This document shows, piece by piece, positions 7,763 to 17,447 of a stretch of 64,000 nt of DNA. The translations under genes and the position numbers were made by a program. Location: positions 806,001-870,000 of the forward strand of contig NZ_PDJF01000001.1 of NCBI RefSeq assembly GCF_002563965.1, given 5' to 3'. The stretch comes from Corynebacterium renale. Lineage in GTDB: Bacteria > Actinomycetota > Actinomycetes > Mycobacteriales > Mycobacteriaceae. A model generated the notes under the pieces. It saw nothing but the letters and a program-made list of their open reading frames with translations. It ran no database searches and had not been told where the DNA came from. Positions within the stretch are counted from its first letter, which is position 1. Each line of letters starts with the position of its first letter.

Positions 7763-9289
7763 ATGCGCATGGGGTTTGACCCGCAGAAATATATTGATCT
7801 GCAGTCAGAGCACATTAACCAACGTCGTATCGAATTAGCGCAGGGGGTTCCGCAGGCCCCTAATATTTCAGCACCCACCGGCAAGTTGTATCTGGAGATG
7901 GGCGGTAAGCTTTTCGACGATCTCCATGCCTCCCGCGTCCTTCCGGGTTTCACGCCGGATAATAAGATCGCGATGCTGCAGAACATCGTCGATGATGTGG
8001 AGATCGTGGTCTGCCTGAATGCGAAGGATTTGACGCGCCAGAAGGTGCGCGCTGACCTGGGTATTCCTTACGAGGAGGACGTTCTGCGTTTGGTGGACGT
8101 GTTCCGGGAGCGGGGTTTCCTGGTGGACAATGTGGTGATGACGCAGCTGGAGGACGATAACTCGCAGGCGGCGCTTTTTATTAGCCGGCTGGAGAAGTTG
8201 GGGTTGAACGTCGTGAAGCATCGGGTGATTCCGGGTTATCCTTCGGAGACTGCGCGGATCATCAGCCAGGATGGGTTTGGGCTCAATGAGTCGATTCCGA
8301 CGACGCGCGACGTCATCGTGGTGACCGCGCCGGGCCCGGGTTCGGGCAAGTTGGCTACGTGTTTGTCGCAGATTTACCACGACGCGCAGCAGGGTTTGCG
8401 CAGCGGTTATGCGAAGTTTGAGACGTTCCCCATCTGGAATTTGCCGCTGGAGCATCCGGTGAATTTGGCGTATGAGGCCGCGACGGCGGACTTGGATGAC
8501 ATCAACATCATCGACCCGTTCCACCTGCAGGCGTATGGCAAGCAGGCGACCAGCTACAACCGGGACGTCGAGGTGTTTCCGCTGCTGAAGTCCACGTTGG
8601 AGACGATTTCGGGGCAGTCGCCGTACCAGTCGCCGACGGACATGGGCGTGAACATGGCGGGCTATTGCATCACAGACGACGACGCCTGCCGACACGCCGC
8701 GAAGCAGGAAATCATCCGCCGCTACTACAAGGCGCTCGCGGAGGAGCATCGCGAGGAGCTCGACCCGGTCGTCTCGGAGCGGATTGCGCTGATTATGGCG
8801 AAGGCGGGTACGTCGACAGCTGACCGCGCGATGGTGGCGCCCGCCCTCGAGGTGGAGGAGCGCACCGGCGCGCCGGGTGCCGCGATCCAGCTGCAGGACG
8901 GCACGATTATTACGGGTAAGACGTCGGCGCTGCTCGGCTGCTCGTCGGCGATGTTGCTCAATGCGCTCAAGCACCTGGCTGGGCTTGACGACGACGTCCT
9001 CCTCCTCGATGCCGAATCCATCGAACCAATCCAGACGTTGAAGACCCAGCACCTCGGTTCGCGGAACCCGCGGCTGCACACCGATGAGGTGCTCATCGCG
9101 TTGTCGGTGTCGGCGTCGCGGTCGGAGAATGCGCGCCGGGCTTTGGAGCAGCTGTCGAACCTGAAGGGCTGCGACGTGCACACGACTACGCTGTTGGGCA
9201 GCGTGGACGAGGGCATTTTCCGCAACTTGGGTGTGCTGGTGACGTCGGAGCCGAAGTTCCAGCGTAAGGCGCTGTATCAGAAGCGGTAG
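7763..9289 (+). CDS. UPF0371 / DUF1846 family protein
   Basis: 508 residues, typical for this conserved cytoplasmic family ([19 protein letters not shown] start, [17 protein letters not shown], then [22 protein letters not shown] with a glycine-rich loop). The biochemical role of the family is not established; structures show a two-domain enzyme-like fold. ATG 7763 has GAAAGGG (7750-7756) at good distance; ATG 7769 is an alternative. It is a single gene; the downstream tRNA-modification gene appears to have its own leaderless promoter at its 3' edge. Confidence 0.88.
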   Translation: MRMGFDPQKYIDLQSEHINQRRIELAQGVPQAPNISAPTGKLYLEMGGKLFDDLHASRVLPGFTPDNKIAMLQNIVDDVEIVVCLNAKDLTRQKVRADLGIPYEEDVLRLVDVFRERGFLVDNVVMTQLEDDNSQAALFISRLEKLGLNVVKHRVIPGYPSETARIISQDGFGLNESIPTTRDVIVVTAPGPGSGKLATCLSQIYHDAQQGLRSGYAKFETFPIWNLPLEHPVNLAYEAATADLDDINIIDPFHLQAYGKQATSYNRDVEVFPLLKSTLETISGQSPYQSPTDMGVNMAGYCITDDDACRHAAKQEIIRRYYKALAEEHREELDPVVSERIALIMAKAGTSTADRAMVAPALEVEERTGAPGAAIQLQDGTIITGKTSALLGCSSAMLLNALKHLAGLDDDVLLLDAESIEPIQTLKTQHLGSRNPRLHTDEVLIALSVSASRSENARRALEQLSNLKGCDVHTTTLLGSVDEGIFRNLGVLVTSEPKFQRKALYQKR

Positions 9290-9298
9290 CGGGCACGC

Positions 9299-9304
9299 TA
9301 AAGT
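9299..9304 (+). promoter_or_regulatory. Leaderless -10 box of trhO
   Basis: TAAAGT ends 7 bases before the ATG at 9312, which places the expected transcription start on the A of the start codon. There is no Shine-Dalgarno sequence. Confidence 0.6.
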
Positions 9305-9311
9305 AAAGCCC

Positions 9312-10226
9312 ATGAGTGTGGGCAAGATTCTCCTATATTACAAATTCACCCCCATCGCCGACCCGAAGGCCATCATGCTGTGGCAGCGTGACCTGTGCGA
9401 ATCGCTGGGCCTGAAAGGCCGGATCCTGATTTCGGAGCACGGCATCAACGGCACGGTCGGCGGGGAGATGGATGACTGCAAGCGCTACATCAAGAAGACG
9501 CGCGAGTACCCCGGCTTCAAGGACATCAGTTTCAAGTGGTCTGAGGGTGGGGCGGATGATTTCCCGCGGCTGTCGGTGAAGGTGCGCGACGAGATTGTGG
9601 CGTTCGGCGCTGCGGACGAGCTCAAGGTTGATGAAAATGGCGTCGTCGGGGGCGGCGTGCACCTCAAGCCGGAGGAGGTCAACAAGCTGGTTGAGGAGCG
9701 TGACGACGTCGTCTTCTTCGACGGGCGCAACGCCATGGAAGCTCAGATCGGCAAGTTCCGCAACGCCGTGGTCCCGGACGTGACCACCACTCACGACTTC
9801 ATCGACGAGCTGGAATCCGGCAAGTATGACTGGATGAAGGACAAGCCGGTGGTCAGCTACTGCACGGGCGGCATCCGGTGTGAAATCCTCTCCGCCCTGA
9901 TGAAGAACCGCGGCTTCGAAGAGGTCTACCAGATTGATGGCGGCATCGTCCGCTACGGCGAAAAGTTTGGCAACGAGGGCCTGTGGGATGGTTCCTTGTA
10001 CGTCTTTGATAAGCGCATGCACATGGAGTTTTCCGGTGGTGACGTCAAGCAGCTGGGCCACTGCGTCCACTGTGGTGCGGGCACGAATGATTTCCACAAT
10101 TGCGCCAACGAACCCGAGTGCCGCAAGCAGGTTCTCATCTGCCCGGATTGTTGGCAGAAGCCAGAACTCCACCACTGCGGCGACCCTTCCTGTAAGGCCG
10201 TTGTTGAGGCTATGGTGGAGTCATGA
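9312..10226 (+). CDS. trhO: tRNA uridine-34 hydroxylase TrhO (rhodanese family, YceA/UPF0176)
   Basis: 304 residues. The family hydroxylates U34 of tRNAs to ho5U using oxygen. N-terminal acylphosphatase-like part ([24 protein letters not shown]), then a rhodanese domain with the active loop [10 protein letters not shown] (Cys near residue 181) and a C-terminal zinc-ribbon-like region rich in Cys ([25 protein letters not shown]). Start is set by the TAAAGT box 7 bases upstream. The last four bases overlap the ATG of the next gene. Confidence 0.9.
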   Translation: MSVGKILLYYKFTPIADPKAIMLWQRDLCESLGLKGRILISEHGINGTVGGEMDDCKRYIKKTREYPGFKDISFKWSEGGADDFPRLSVKVRDEIVAFGAADELKVDENGVVGGGVHLKPEEVNKLVEERDDVVFFDGRNAMEAQIGKFRNAVVPDVTTTHDFIDELESGKYDWMKDKPVVSYCTGGIRCEILSALMKNRGFEEVYQIDGGIVRYGEKFGNEGLWDGSLYVFDKRMHMEFSGGDVKQLGHCVHCGAGTNDFHNCANEPECRKQVLICPDCWQKPELHHCGDPSCKAVVEAMVES

Positions 10227-10552
10227 GCATCGTAAAAATTAACGCCCTGACCGTTCCGAACGGAGAAGCCGGCAAGCACCTCGAGGAGCGCTTCGGCGCA
10301 CGCCTGCACTCCATCGACGACCAGCCCGGTTTCGAAGGTTTCCAACTCCTGCGCCCTGTCAAGGGGGATGACCGCTACTTCGTGATCACGTGGTGGAAGG
10401 ATCAGGAAAGCTACGACGGCTGGGTCAACGGCGAATCGTTTGCTAAGTCCCACGGCCACACTGGCAAGGACGGCCAGCAGCGTAAGCCGGCTGCGTCGCA
10501 GTCTTCGTTGCTGGAGTTTGACGTAGTTCTGGATTCGCGCGAAGGTCAGTAA
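10223..10552 (+). CDS. MhuD/IsdG-like heme-degrading monooxygenase
   Basis: 109 residues, ABM-fold protein closely similar in pattern to mycobacterial MhuD (VVKINAIEVPx[33 protein letters not shown]). Here: [45 protein letters not shown]. MhuD's catalytic Asn7 is Asn7 here; Trp66 corresponds to Trp67; the axial His75 has a candidate in SHGH (His77/79), with a one-residue alignment shift. It overlaps trhO by ATGA. MhuD converts heme to mycobilin without releasing CO, so the cell would have a second heme-breakdown route beside HmuO (inference from family). Confidence 0.75.
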   Translation: MSIVKINALTVPNGEAGKHLEERFGARLHSIDDQPGFEGFQLLRPVKGDDRYFVITWWKDQESYDGWVNGESFAKSHGHTGKDGQQRKPAASQSSLLEFDVVLDSREGQ

Positions 10553-10563
10553 GAGCGCGGGTG

Positions 10564-10607
10564 GGCTGGTAGGCGTCGTGAAGCGGCGTGCTACCGGCCT
10601 AAATTTT
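10564..10607 (+). terminator. Hairpin terminator after the mhuD-like gene
   Basis: GGCTGGTAG (10564-10572) pairs imperfectly with CTACCGGCC (10591-10599), followed by TAAATTTT. It overlaps the last codons of the convergent gene. Confidence 0.5.
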
Positions 10608-11139
10608 CATGCCCGACGATGGCAATCTGGCCGACCGTGGTCATCCACAACATGGCGTGCGGGACCAGCACCCAGAAAATCCCCATCCACGGGCGCCAGC
10701 GCAGGTAGGCCTTCAGTTTGCGGACCATGATGATGGAGCAGCCGACAAGGCCTGCGATCGGGACGACGCAGCTGATGAGCGCCCACCAGATTTCCGCCGA
10801 CCGGGAGCATAGCCACTCGGTTTCCCCGGCCTCGCAGTAGGGGCCGCCGGCTGCGCGGAACGCGGCGAGCGCGGCGAAGGACACGATGAACGACAGCACA
10901 ATTGTCGCTGCCAGCCACCACAGCGCCTCTTTTGTGGAATGCCGGTTGCGGCGAGCCTGTTCGGCGGGGTCCATGGCGTCGGCGAGGTCGTCGACGGTGT
11001 GGGGGATGGGGGCTGGTTTGTTGGAGAAGTCGGCGTCGTCGTGGAGGTCGTTTTCGGGGTGGTCAACTTCGTCCTGGTAGGTTTTCCACCAGTCGGGGCC
11101 CTCGTAACGGTCGTCTTTGTGACTCACGGTATTAACCAT
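10591..11139 (-). CDS. Membrane protein of unknown function, three predicted helices
   Basis: 182 residues. A charged N-terminal cytoplasmic segment (about 1-68, rich in Asp/Glu) is followed by hydrophobic helices at about 69-92, 113-138 and 148-172. The loop after the first helix carries two Cys (GGPYCEAGETEWLCSR). No recognisable domain. The ATG at 11139 is the first Met; no strong ribosome site is visible. It stands alone between convergent trhO/mhuD and the stress-protein operon. Confidence 0.65.
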   Translation of the reverse strand: MVNTVSHKDDRYEGPDWWKTYQDEVDHPENDLHDDADFSNKPAPIPHTVDDLADAMDPAEQARRNRHSTKEALWWLAATIVLSFIVSFAALAAFRAAGGPYCEAGETEWLCSRSAEIWWALISCVVPIAGLVGCSIIMVRKLKAYLRWRPWMGIFWVLVPHAMLWMTTVGQIAIVGHENLGR

Positions 11140-11220
11140 AGCCCGCGGGGGTGGGGCGGTGCCCGAAACGGTGCCTTCACCCGCGGCAATGTGGGATTCG
11201 GGTGTGCCCGCGTGGGCGGC

Positions 11221-12147
11221 TTATTCCGGCCGCAGCGGGTACACGATTGCCGGGACGGGTGCGTGTTGCAGGAATTCGTTCGTGGTGGAGGAGATGAAGA
11301 CGCGCTCCAGCGGCCCGCGCGGGTGGGAGCCGAGGCAGAGGAGGTCGTATTTTTTCCACCGGATACTGTCGACCGCATGCGCCCACCCGGTGCCTTCGCC
11401 GACTGTGGTGCTGACCTCCAGGTCGGGGAGGTCGGCGTGGACGCGGGCGCGCGCTTGGTCGAGGAGGTCGTAGGCCTGTTCGTGCCAGTCGGCGGCGAGG
11501 CGTTGTTCCAGTTCGAGGCCTGGCGTGGGGGCGCCGGTGAGGTCGGCGTTGGGGGATAGTGCGATGATGCGCAGGCTCGCACCCCAGCGGTGGGCTAGGT
11601 CGGCGGCGTAGCGCAGGGCGGGGGCTCCTTCGCTGGAGTCGTCGAGGAAGGGGTAGTTGATGCGGCGTACGCCTTTGGTGGAGAGTTGGGCGTCGCGTCC
11701 CACGAGGCCGAGGGCCGTAGGGGAGTAGTGGAGGAGGGCGTCTGCGGTGGTGCCGGCTTGGAAGTGCCCGGCGGGGGCGCTTGCACCGCTGCCGATGATC
11801 AGGAGGTGGGCGTTGAAGTCGGAGGCGGCGTCTCCGAGCAAGACGTTTTGGGAGGTCCCGTCGAGGAATACGGAGTACGTCTCATCCCAGTTGGCGCGGT
11901 CGATACCGGCTTCGGTGAGCGCTGATGCAGCTGCGTCGGCGCAGGAGCGGGCCTGTTCTTCGTGCCAGGCCCGGTAGGTTTCGCTGTATTTGCGCAGGGA
12001 GGCGGGGATCCAGCCGCGTACGACGGTGGTGGGGACGCGGATGCGCACGTCCGTGGTGCGGGCGATCCAGGAGGCCATGGCGAGGCCGTCGTGGAGTGGG
12101 TTGCCGGGTTGCCAGGCGACCAGTATTCGGGTTGGCGCGTCCGCCAT
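11221..12147 (-). CDS. Tandem universal stress protein (UspA family)
   Basis: 308 residues with two Usp domains. The first starts RILVAWQPGNPLHDGLAMA and ends with IGSGASAPAGHFQAGTT; the second ends LGSHPRGPLERVFISSTTNEFL. These are ATP-loop-like positions, but degenerate compared with the standard GxxGxxxGSxS motif, so nucleotide binding is doubtful. The ATG lies 3 bases after the stop of the upstream MarR gene, so the two form an operon; the marR-usp pair recalls malR and its Usp neighbour in C. glutamicum. Confidence 0.82.
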   Translation of the reverse strand: MADAPTRILVAWQPGNPLHDGLAMASWIARTTDVRIRVPTTVVRGWIPASLRKYSETYRAWHEEQARSCADAAASALTEAGIDRANWDETYSVFLDGTSQNVLLGDAASDFNAHLLIIGSGASAPAGHFQAGTTADALLHYSPTALGLVGRDAQLSTKGVRRINYPFLDDSSEGAPALRYAADLAHRWGASLRIIALSPNADLTGAPTPGLELEQRLAADWHEQAYDLLDQARARVHADLPDLEVSTTVGEGTGWAHAVDSIRWKKYDLLCLGSHPRGPLERVFISSTTNEFLQHAPVPAIVYPLRPE

Positions 12148-12150
12148 GTG

Positions 12151-12618
12151 TTAGTTCTCTTCGTGAGCAGCCTGGTTGCCGAATGTTTCTGCGAGGGCGT
12201 TAATCATCTCGATGGCTGCGGGAGCCTTCTGGAGGAGTTCGTCGGGCAGGCTGTCGAGCATGGTGGTCAGGTACTCGGTGCGTTCTTGTCCAACACGGTT
12301 GAGTGCGGAGTTGCCTTCGTCGGTAAGCCGGACGCGGACGCCGCGGCGGTCTTCGGAGTCGCGGAGGCGTTCGACGTAGCCACGATTCTCCAGGAGGTGC
12401 AGTGCGTTGGAGGCGGTGGGCATGCGGATGCCTTCTTCGCGGGCGAGTTGGCTGATGCGCGATTCGCCGTTTTCGCGCAGGCGGGTGAGCATGGAGAGTT
12501 GCGGGCCGGTGAGCTCAGATTGTTCGGCCATGCGGAAGTACATGACGTAGAGCTTGGTCAGTGCCGGACGAATTTGTTCGGCCATTTCGGCGGCGGTGAA
12601 AGAACTTTCCTGTGACAT
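12151..12618 (-). CDS. MarR-family regulator (MalR-like)
   Basis: 155 residues. Winged-helix core: ELTGPQLSMLTRLRENGESRISQLAREEGIRMPTASNALHLLENRGYVERLRDSEDRRGVRVRLT, a complete MarR HTH with its wing. A longer frame exists upstream, but the start is placed at ATG 12618, with TAGG 7-10 bases ahead; ATG 12627 is an alternative. C. glutamicum MalR, also linked to a Usp gene, remodels the envelope under stress; orthology is inferred from the pairing. Divergent from DUF5318-ponA, so it could control that envelope operon too. Confidence 0.8.
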   Translation of the reverse strand: MSQESSFTAAEMAEQIRPALTKLYVMYFRMAEQSELTGPQLSMLTRLRENGESRISQLAREEGIRMPTASNALHLLENRGYVERLRDSEDRRGVRVRLTDEGNSALNRVGQERTEYLTTMLDSLPDELLQKAPAAIEMINALAETFGNQAAHEEN

Positions 12619-12742
12619 ATTTGCCATCCTATCTAATAAAAGTATTACGGCTGCTCTTGGCTGCTTATCGACGCCATCCGGCCCCACAACCACATTTTTC
12701 ATATCGACCGCAAAATCACCTGTAAGGCTACCATTGTTCACC

Positions 12743-13135
12743 GTGAAGAGGCGCATTAGTTTCGGTGGCGAAGTCAACCACGAGTGGGAACGCCGTACCC
12801 TGCTGCGTTCGTGGAAGCAGGGGCGCGTCGCTGACGAAGATATTAAAGATGCCGACGGCATCCTCGTCGAGGCCGCGCGCTTTCACGGCAAGCCTGCGCC
12901 GGTGCCGTGCCCGGTGTGCGGATCGGATCAATTGCGTCACGTGTTGTGGATTCATGGCGAATCGTTGGGCAACAAGACGGGTACCGCGCGCAGTGTTGAT
13001 GAGATTGCACGCCTCGTTTCCGAGCGTGGCCCGATTCGGGTTCACCTGGTGGAAGTGTGCCCGGCGTGCCGCTGGAATCACCTGCTTAAAGAGTTCGTGG
13101 CCACGGCAGAACCGGAATGTTCGAACGACGGTTAG
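12743..13135 (+). CDS. DUF5318 family protein upstream of ponA
   Basis: 130 residues, cytoplasmic. Two CxxC pairs (PVPCPVCGSDQL and VEVCPACRWNHL) suggest a zinc-binding fold. It matches the protein that precedes ponA1 in mycobacteria (AARFHGKPAPVPCPVC pattern). The GTG at 12743 is 8 bases after TACCAT (12729-12734), and no ribosome site is present, so the mRNA may be leaderless. Gene order DUF5318-ponA-GT87-rpsF-ssb-rplI-dnaB follows the mycobacterial arrangement. Function unknown. Confidence 0.78.
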   Translation: MKRRISFGGEVNHEWERRTLLRSWKQGRVADEDIKDADGILVEAARFHGKPAPVPCPVCGSDQLRHVLWIHGESLGNKTGTARSVDEIARLVSERGPIRVHLVEVCPACRWNHLLKEFVATAEPECSNDG

Positions 13136-13199
13136 TAGCGTGTCGGCCCAAGCAAGTAACCTGTCTACATACAGTACTGGTAAGTGATGAGGTCACGTA

Positions 13200-15404
13200 G
13201 TGTCGGAAAATAAGAAAAAGCCTGCCGCGTCCGCGTCCAAGAAATCTGCCCCGAAGAAGGGGGCCAAGAAGGATGCGAAGCCTGCGAACAAGTTCGCGCA
13301 GGTATCGTCGCGCTTCAAGCACCCGGTGGCAGCTTGGACGGCAATTATTGCGCTGCTCCTGTGCGTTGTCTTGCCCTTGGGTGGATTCCTGGTGGCGTAC
13401 ATCGTGGCGGATGTGCCGGAGCCGGAGGAATTGACCACGAAGCAGGTTTCCCAAATCTATGCTTCGGATTCGCAGACGGAACTGGCGCGTATCGTCCCGC
13501 CGGACGGGAACCGTCGTCAGGTTCCTTTGGAGCAGATTCCAGAAGGCGTGCAGAACGCTGTTCTGGCTGCTGAGGACCGTGAATTCTGGACCAACCCGGG
13601 CTTTTCCATCACGGGCTTCGCCCGCGCGGCTATCGGCCAGCTCACCGGCGACGCTTCTGCCGGCGGTGGCTCCACGATTACGCAGCAGTATGTGAAGAAT
13701 GTGCTCGTGGGCAATGAGCATTCCATCCAGCGCAAGCTGCGCGAACTGGTGCTTTCGGCCAAGATGACCAACCAGTGGGAAAAGGAAGAAATTCTCGAGG
13801 CCTACCTCAATACCGTGTACTTTGGCCGTAACGCCTACGGTATCGAGGCCGCTGCCGACGCCTACTTTGGCATTCCTGCCAGCGAACTCACCACTGAGCA
13901 GGGCGCGGTGTTGGCTGCGTCCATTCAGCGCCCTAGCCAGCTGGACCCGTGGGTCAACCGCGAGGAAGCCGAGCAACGCTGGAACTACGTGATGGACGGC
14001 ATGGTGGACATGGGCGTCCTCTCTGCGGAAGACCGCGCTAACGCCGTCTATCCAGAGACTCAAGACCCGGCCAGCTACTCCGCATACACCGAGGCCTCCG
14101 GCACTAACGGCATGATCAAGAACCAGGTCATGAAGGAACTGGAAACCATCGGCATCACCGAGGTGGACGTGACTACCCGTGGCCTGCAGATCACCACGAC
14201 CATTGACCCGCAGGCGCAGGAAGCCGTGGTCAACGCTGTGCACACGCAAATGCAGGGCGAGCGTGACAACGTGCGCACCGCCGCCGTCTCCGTGGAACCG
14301 GGCACGGGTGCTGTGCGCGCCTACTACGGCGGCGAAGACGCAACGGGCTGGGATTTTGCAAACGCAGCCCTGCAGACGGGCTCCACGTTCAAGATCTTCG
14401 GCCTGGCCGCTGCACTCCAGCAGGGTATCCCGCTGACCGCCCAGTACTCCTCCGACCCGGTCATGCTGCCGGGCGGTATCCAGGTGACCAACGTCAGTGG
14501 TTCCGGTGGCGGTTACCAGAGCATCGCGGAAGCGTTGAAGCAATCGCTGAACACCTCCTTCATCCGCCTGCAGAATGACCTGGACAACACCACCCAGGAC
14601 ACTGCCGACATGGCGCACGCGCTGGGCATGGCGCGCACGCTGCCGGGTGTTCCGGAGACCTTGACTGAGCATGGCGAGCAGCCATACGAAGGCATCGTTT
14701 TGGGCCAGTACCAGTCCCGCCCACTCGACATGGCGATCGCGCTGGCGACCCTGACGAACGATGGCGTCTGGCACCAGCCGCACTTCGTGGAACGTGTGGA
14801 AACCGCCACCGGAGAGGTCCTCTACGAAGCGGACCACTCCCAGGGTGAGCGCCGTGTGAATAAGACGGTCGCACAGAACACCATCAACGCCATGGAACCT
14901 ATCGCCGCATGGTCCGGCGGAAAGGTCCTCGCGGGCGGGCGCCCATCGGCATCCAAGACTGGTACCACACAGTTGGGAGATACCGGCTACAACCAAGACG
15001 CCTGGATGGTCGGGTCCACCCCGCAACTGGCAACCGCCGTCTGGGTGGGCACGGAGGATAACTCCCCATTGCTCACCGCATGGGGTGGCCAGATGTACGG
15101 CGCCGGCCTCCCGACCGACATCTGGAAGCAGTTCATGGACGAAGCCCACCAGGGCAAGGAAATCAAGGCATTCCCGGACGCCAACCCAGTGACCTGGGGA
15201 ACCGGCACCTGGGGTGGCGGTTCGATGGCGCCGGCCTACCCGGCGTACACGGCGCCGTCGCAAAGCACTGGCACGTCGTCTGCTCCTGAACAGGCAGGGC
15301 CAGCACCTGCCCCAGCTCCTGCACCGGCACCGGCGCCCGCGCCTGCCGAGGACCTTGAGCTTGTCCCAGGCCTGACAATCCCGGGCGAGTTACTCCCGTT
15401 CTAG
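13200..15404 (+). CDS. ponA: Bifunctional penicillin-binding protein 1 (class A PBP)
   Basis: 734 residues. Lys/Ala-rich cytoplasmic tail (1-40), one membrane helix (about 46-68), GT51 transglycosylase domain (motif 1 EDREFWTNPGFSITGFARA, then GGGSTITQQYVKN), and transpeptidase domain with SxxK in TGSTFKIFG, SxN in QSLNTSF and KTG in SKTGTTQ. The usual His of the EDxxFxxHxG motif is Asn here, as in other mycolata PonA proteins. The C-terminus is an Ala/Pro repeat (PAPAPAPAPAP). It polymerises and crosslinks peptidoglycan at the outer face of the membrane. GTG 13200 has GAGG about 7 bases upstream. Confidence 0.92.
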   Translation: MSENKKKPAASASKKSAPKKGAKKDAKPANKFAQVSSRFKHPVAAWTAIIALLLCVVLPLGGFLVAYIVADVPEPEELTTKQVSQIYASDSQTELARIVPPDGNRRQVPLEQIPEGVQNAVLAAEDREFWTNPGFSITGFARAAIGQLTGDASAGGGSTITQQYVKNVLVGNEHSIQRKLRELVLSAKMTNQWEKEEILEAYLNTVYFGRNAYGIEAAADAYFGIPASELTTEQGAVLAASIQRPSQLDPWVNREEAEQRWNYVMDGMVDMGVLSAEDRANAVYPETQDPASYSAYTEASGTNGMIKNQVMKELETIGITEVDVTTRGLQITTTIDPQAQEAVVNAVHTQMQGERDNVRTAAVSVEPGTGAVRAYYGGEDATGWDFANAALQTGSTFKIFGLAAALQQGIPLTAQYSSDPVMLPGGIQVTNVSGSGGGYQSIAEALKQSLNTSFIRLQNDLDNTTQDTADMAHALGMARTLPGVPETLTEHGEQPYEGIVLGQYQSRPLDMAIALATLTNDGVWHQPHFVERVETATGEVLYEADHSQGERRVNKTVAQNTINAMEPIAAWSGGKVLAGGRPSASKTGTTQLGDTGYNQDAWMVGSTPQLATAVWVGTEDNSPLLTAWGGQMYGAGLPTDIWKQFMDEAHQGKEIKAFPDANPVTWGTGTWGGGSMAPAYPAYTAPSQSTGTSSAPEQAGPAPAPAPAPAPAPAPAEDLELVPGLTIPGELLPF

Positions 15405-15420
15405 GAGCTACGCTGCGCCG

Positions 15421-16809
15421 ATGAGTAATACCACCGAGACCGCGTGGCAGGACCCCACCGTGCGGGTCCAGCCCGGGCGCACGGAACCGGCCGCGGGGCC
15501 CATGATGGGCGCGCTGGGTGGACCGATGGGCCGCTTCGCAATAGTGGGTCGCCAACCTTGGTGGACGCCACTGCGCACGCTCATCTTCATTGCCCTGACC
15601 TTCCTCTCATTCGGCTACATGACCAAGGCGAATTGCCTGCAAGGCGCCGTCGGGGAGGATGGAACGGTCGGGCTGAACTGGTCCGGCAACCGCCAGTACA
15701 TGTCCGCCTGCTACAACGACATCCTGCCGCTGTACAACGGGCGCGGGCTCAACATGCCGGGCAACCCCTACGCGTACTCGTGGAAAGAAGGTGACCTCAC
15801 CAGGTACATGGAATACCCGGTGCTCTCCGGCCTTTTCCAGGGGGCGATGGGCGCGCTGACCCGGTGGACGTACCCGCTCATCGAGGCGCTCGGGCTGACC
15901 GTCGCGGAGGCGTCGTGGTACTTCACGCTCACGGCGCTTGTGCTTTCGGCGATGTGGGTTATCACGATCCGCTACGTCGCCGAACTTGCGGGGAATCGGG
16001 TCTGGGACACGGTCCTCGTTGCGGCATCGCCGCTGATCATTGTGCATGCCTTCACAAACTGGGACATCCCCTCGATCCTGGCGCTTGTCCTCGCGATGGT
16101 TGCCTGGCGCCGCGGACGCCCCGGCTGGGCCGGCGTGTGGATCGGCGTCGGCACAGCCCTCAAACTGTGGCCGCTGTACTTACTGGGCGCCCTGCTCATA
16201 GTTGCTTTACGACGCCACCGCTTCCCCGCATTCCTCTGGTCACTAGCGACGACCGTGGTCACCTGGGTGGCCGTCAACGCACCCATCGCGTACCTGTACC
16301 CCGACGCGTGGCGGGAATTCCTACGCCTCAACGAAGACCGCGGCGCGGAATGGACCACGATCTACGAAATCCTGGCCCGCACAACCGGCCTGCAACTCCA
16401 GCCAGAGACCATCAACACGATCTCCTTCGTTGCCTTCGCGGCCATCTGCCTGGGAGTCTTCGTACTAGGGATGAAGGCGGGGGCCGTGCCCACGGTCCCG
16501 GAACTCCTGTTCCTCATCGTTGCCGGCTTCATCCTGGTGAATAAGGTGTGGTCACCCCAGTATTCGCTGTGGCTGGTGGTCCCGGCCGTGCTCGCGCTAC
16601 CCAGGTGGCGGCTGCTTCTCTCCTGGATGGTCGTGGACATGCTGGTATGGCCAGCAACCATGATCTTTATCGGTGCGGAAGCCGGCAACGGGCTGCCACC
16701 AGAACTTTTCAACCTGCTGCTCATCGTGCGTGGCGGGTTTATCGTGGCCATCGCGCTACTTATTATTGGACAGGTGTGGAACCGGGAGGCGTCGATAAGC
16801 ACATCATGA
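15421..16809 (+). CDS. Polytopic membrane protein, GT87/DUF2029 mannosyltransferase-like
   Basis: 462 residues with about 10 hydrophobic helices and the GT-C-type early loop (NRQYMSACYNDILPLYNGRGL... NPYAYSW, EYPVLSGLF). The same position after ponA is held by a GT87-like membrane protein in mycobacteria. Members of GT87 use polyprenyl-phosphomannose to build lipoglycans in the periplasm; substrate here is unproven. TACGCT ends 6 bases before the ATG (leaderless), though AGGAG also lies 14 bases upstream. Its last codons carry a GTCGATAAGC motif and overlap the next ATG. Confidence 0.75.
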   Translation: MSNTTETAWQDPTVRVQPGRTEPAAGPMMGALGGPMGRFAIVGRQPWWTPLRTLIFIALTFLSFGYMTKANCLQGAVGEDGTVGLNWSGNRQYMSACYNDILPLYNGRGLNMPGNPYAYSWKEGDLTRYMEYPVLSGLFQGAMGALTRWTYPLIEALGLTVAEASWYFTLTALVLSAMWVITIRYVAELAGNRVWDTVLVAASPLIIVHAFTNWDIPSILALVLAMVAWRRGRPGWAGVWIGVGTALKLWPLYLLGALLIVALRRHRFPAFLWSLATTVVTWVAVNAPIAYLYPDAWREFLRLNEDRGAEWTTIYEILARTTGLQLQPETINTISFVAFAAICLGVFVLGMKAGAVPTVPELLFLIVAGFILVNKVWSPQYSLWLVVPAVLALPRWRLLLSWMVVDMLVWPATMIFIGAEAGNGLPPELFNLLLIVRGGFIVAIALLIIGQVWNREASISTS

Positions 16810-17003
16810 GTACCGCAATGATTATCACCATGGCCAGCGTGGCCCTCGGATTCTGCTGCGTCGGCGGGGCGTTCGCGCTCTTCATGTACAGCCCGAAACG
16901 GACATGGGTGTGGGTGCTGGGAATCCTGGCTCTGATTTTGCTCACAATTGTGCCCGTCACCTTGGCTATAACTTCCGTTTTCAGCCCCGATACGGTAGCC
17001 TGA
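16806..17003 (+). CDS. Small two-helix membrane protein
   Basis: 65 residues, nearly all hydrophobic: helix at about 5-28, a short charged turn (SPKRTW), and a second helix at about 33-55. It overlaps the GT87-like gene by ATGA, so it is translationally coupled and may be a partner subunit. No family recognised. Confidence 0.6.
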   Translation: MSTAMIITMASVALGFCCVGGAFALFMYSPKRTWVWVLGILALILLTIVPVTLAITSVFSPDTVA

Positions 17004-17095
17004 ACAGGTTGCAATAATTGCAGCATCCTCCTGCCACACCTACCGATGGGTGTGGCCGAAATCCACTAACAAGACCATAGGAGGTGATGAGGCCC

Positions 17096-17383
17096 GTGCG
17101 TCATTACGAAATCATGATCATCCTGAACTCCGTTCAGGATCCACGCACCGCAGCCCCGTCCCTAGAGAAGTACCTCGACGTTGTCCGCAAAGAAGGCGGC
17201 AATGTAGAGAAGGTTGACGTGTGGGGCAAGCGCCGCCTGGCGTACCCCATCGACAAGCACGAAGAAGGCGTCTACATCGTTGTAGACCTCGAGTGCGAGT
17301 CTGCAACGGTCCTCGAATTCGACCGTCTGGTTAACCTCAACGACACTGTCCTACGCACCAAGGTTCTGCGCACTGACAAGTAA
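17096..17383 (+). CDS. rpsF: 30S ribosomal protein S6
   Basis: 95 residues: [34 protein letters not shown], then [21 protein letters not shown], standard S6. The start is GTG 17096, because a near-perfect ribosome site AGGAGGTGA (17079-17087) lies at the right distance; the GTG at 17084 is inside that site. Head of the rpsF-ssb-rplI cluster. The rpsR gene often found between ssb and rplI is missing here. Confidence 0.95.
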   Translation: MRHYEIMIILNSVQDPRTAAPSLEKYLDVVRKEGGNVEKVDVWGKRRLAYPIDKHEEGVYIVVDLECESATVLEFDRLVNLNDTVLRTKVLRTDK

Positions 17384-17447
17384 GAACGTGGATACTAGTA
17401 AGCACTAGGACCATCGTCACGCTCGTGAGGAATCAAGGAGAAACACC

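Noticed and set aside
7868..9325. 485-residue minus-strand ORF opposite the UPF0371 gene
   Set aside because: Arg/His/Leu-rich shadow frame without a plausible start or domain.
13086..15263. 725-residue minus-strand ORF opposite ponA
   Set aside because: Shadow of a high-GC coding sequence; composition is His/Arg-rich with no domain, and ponA has all catalytic motifs.
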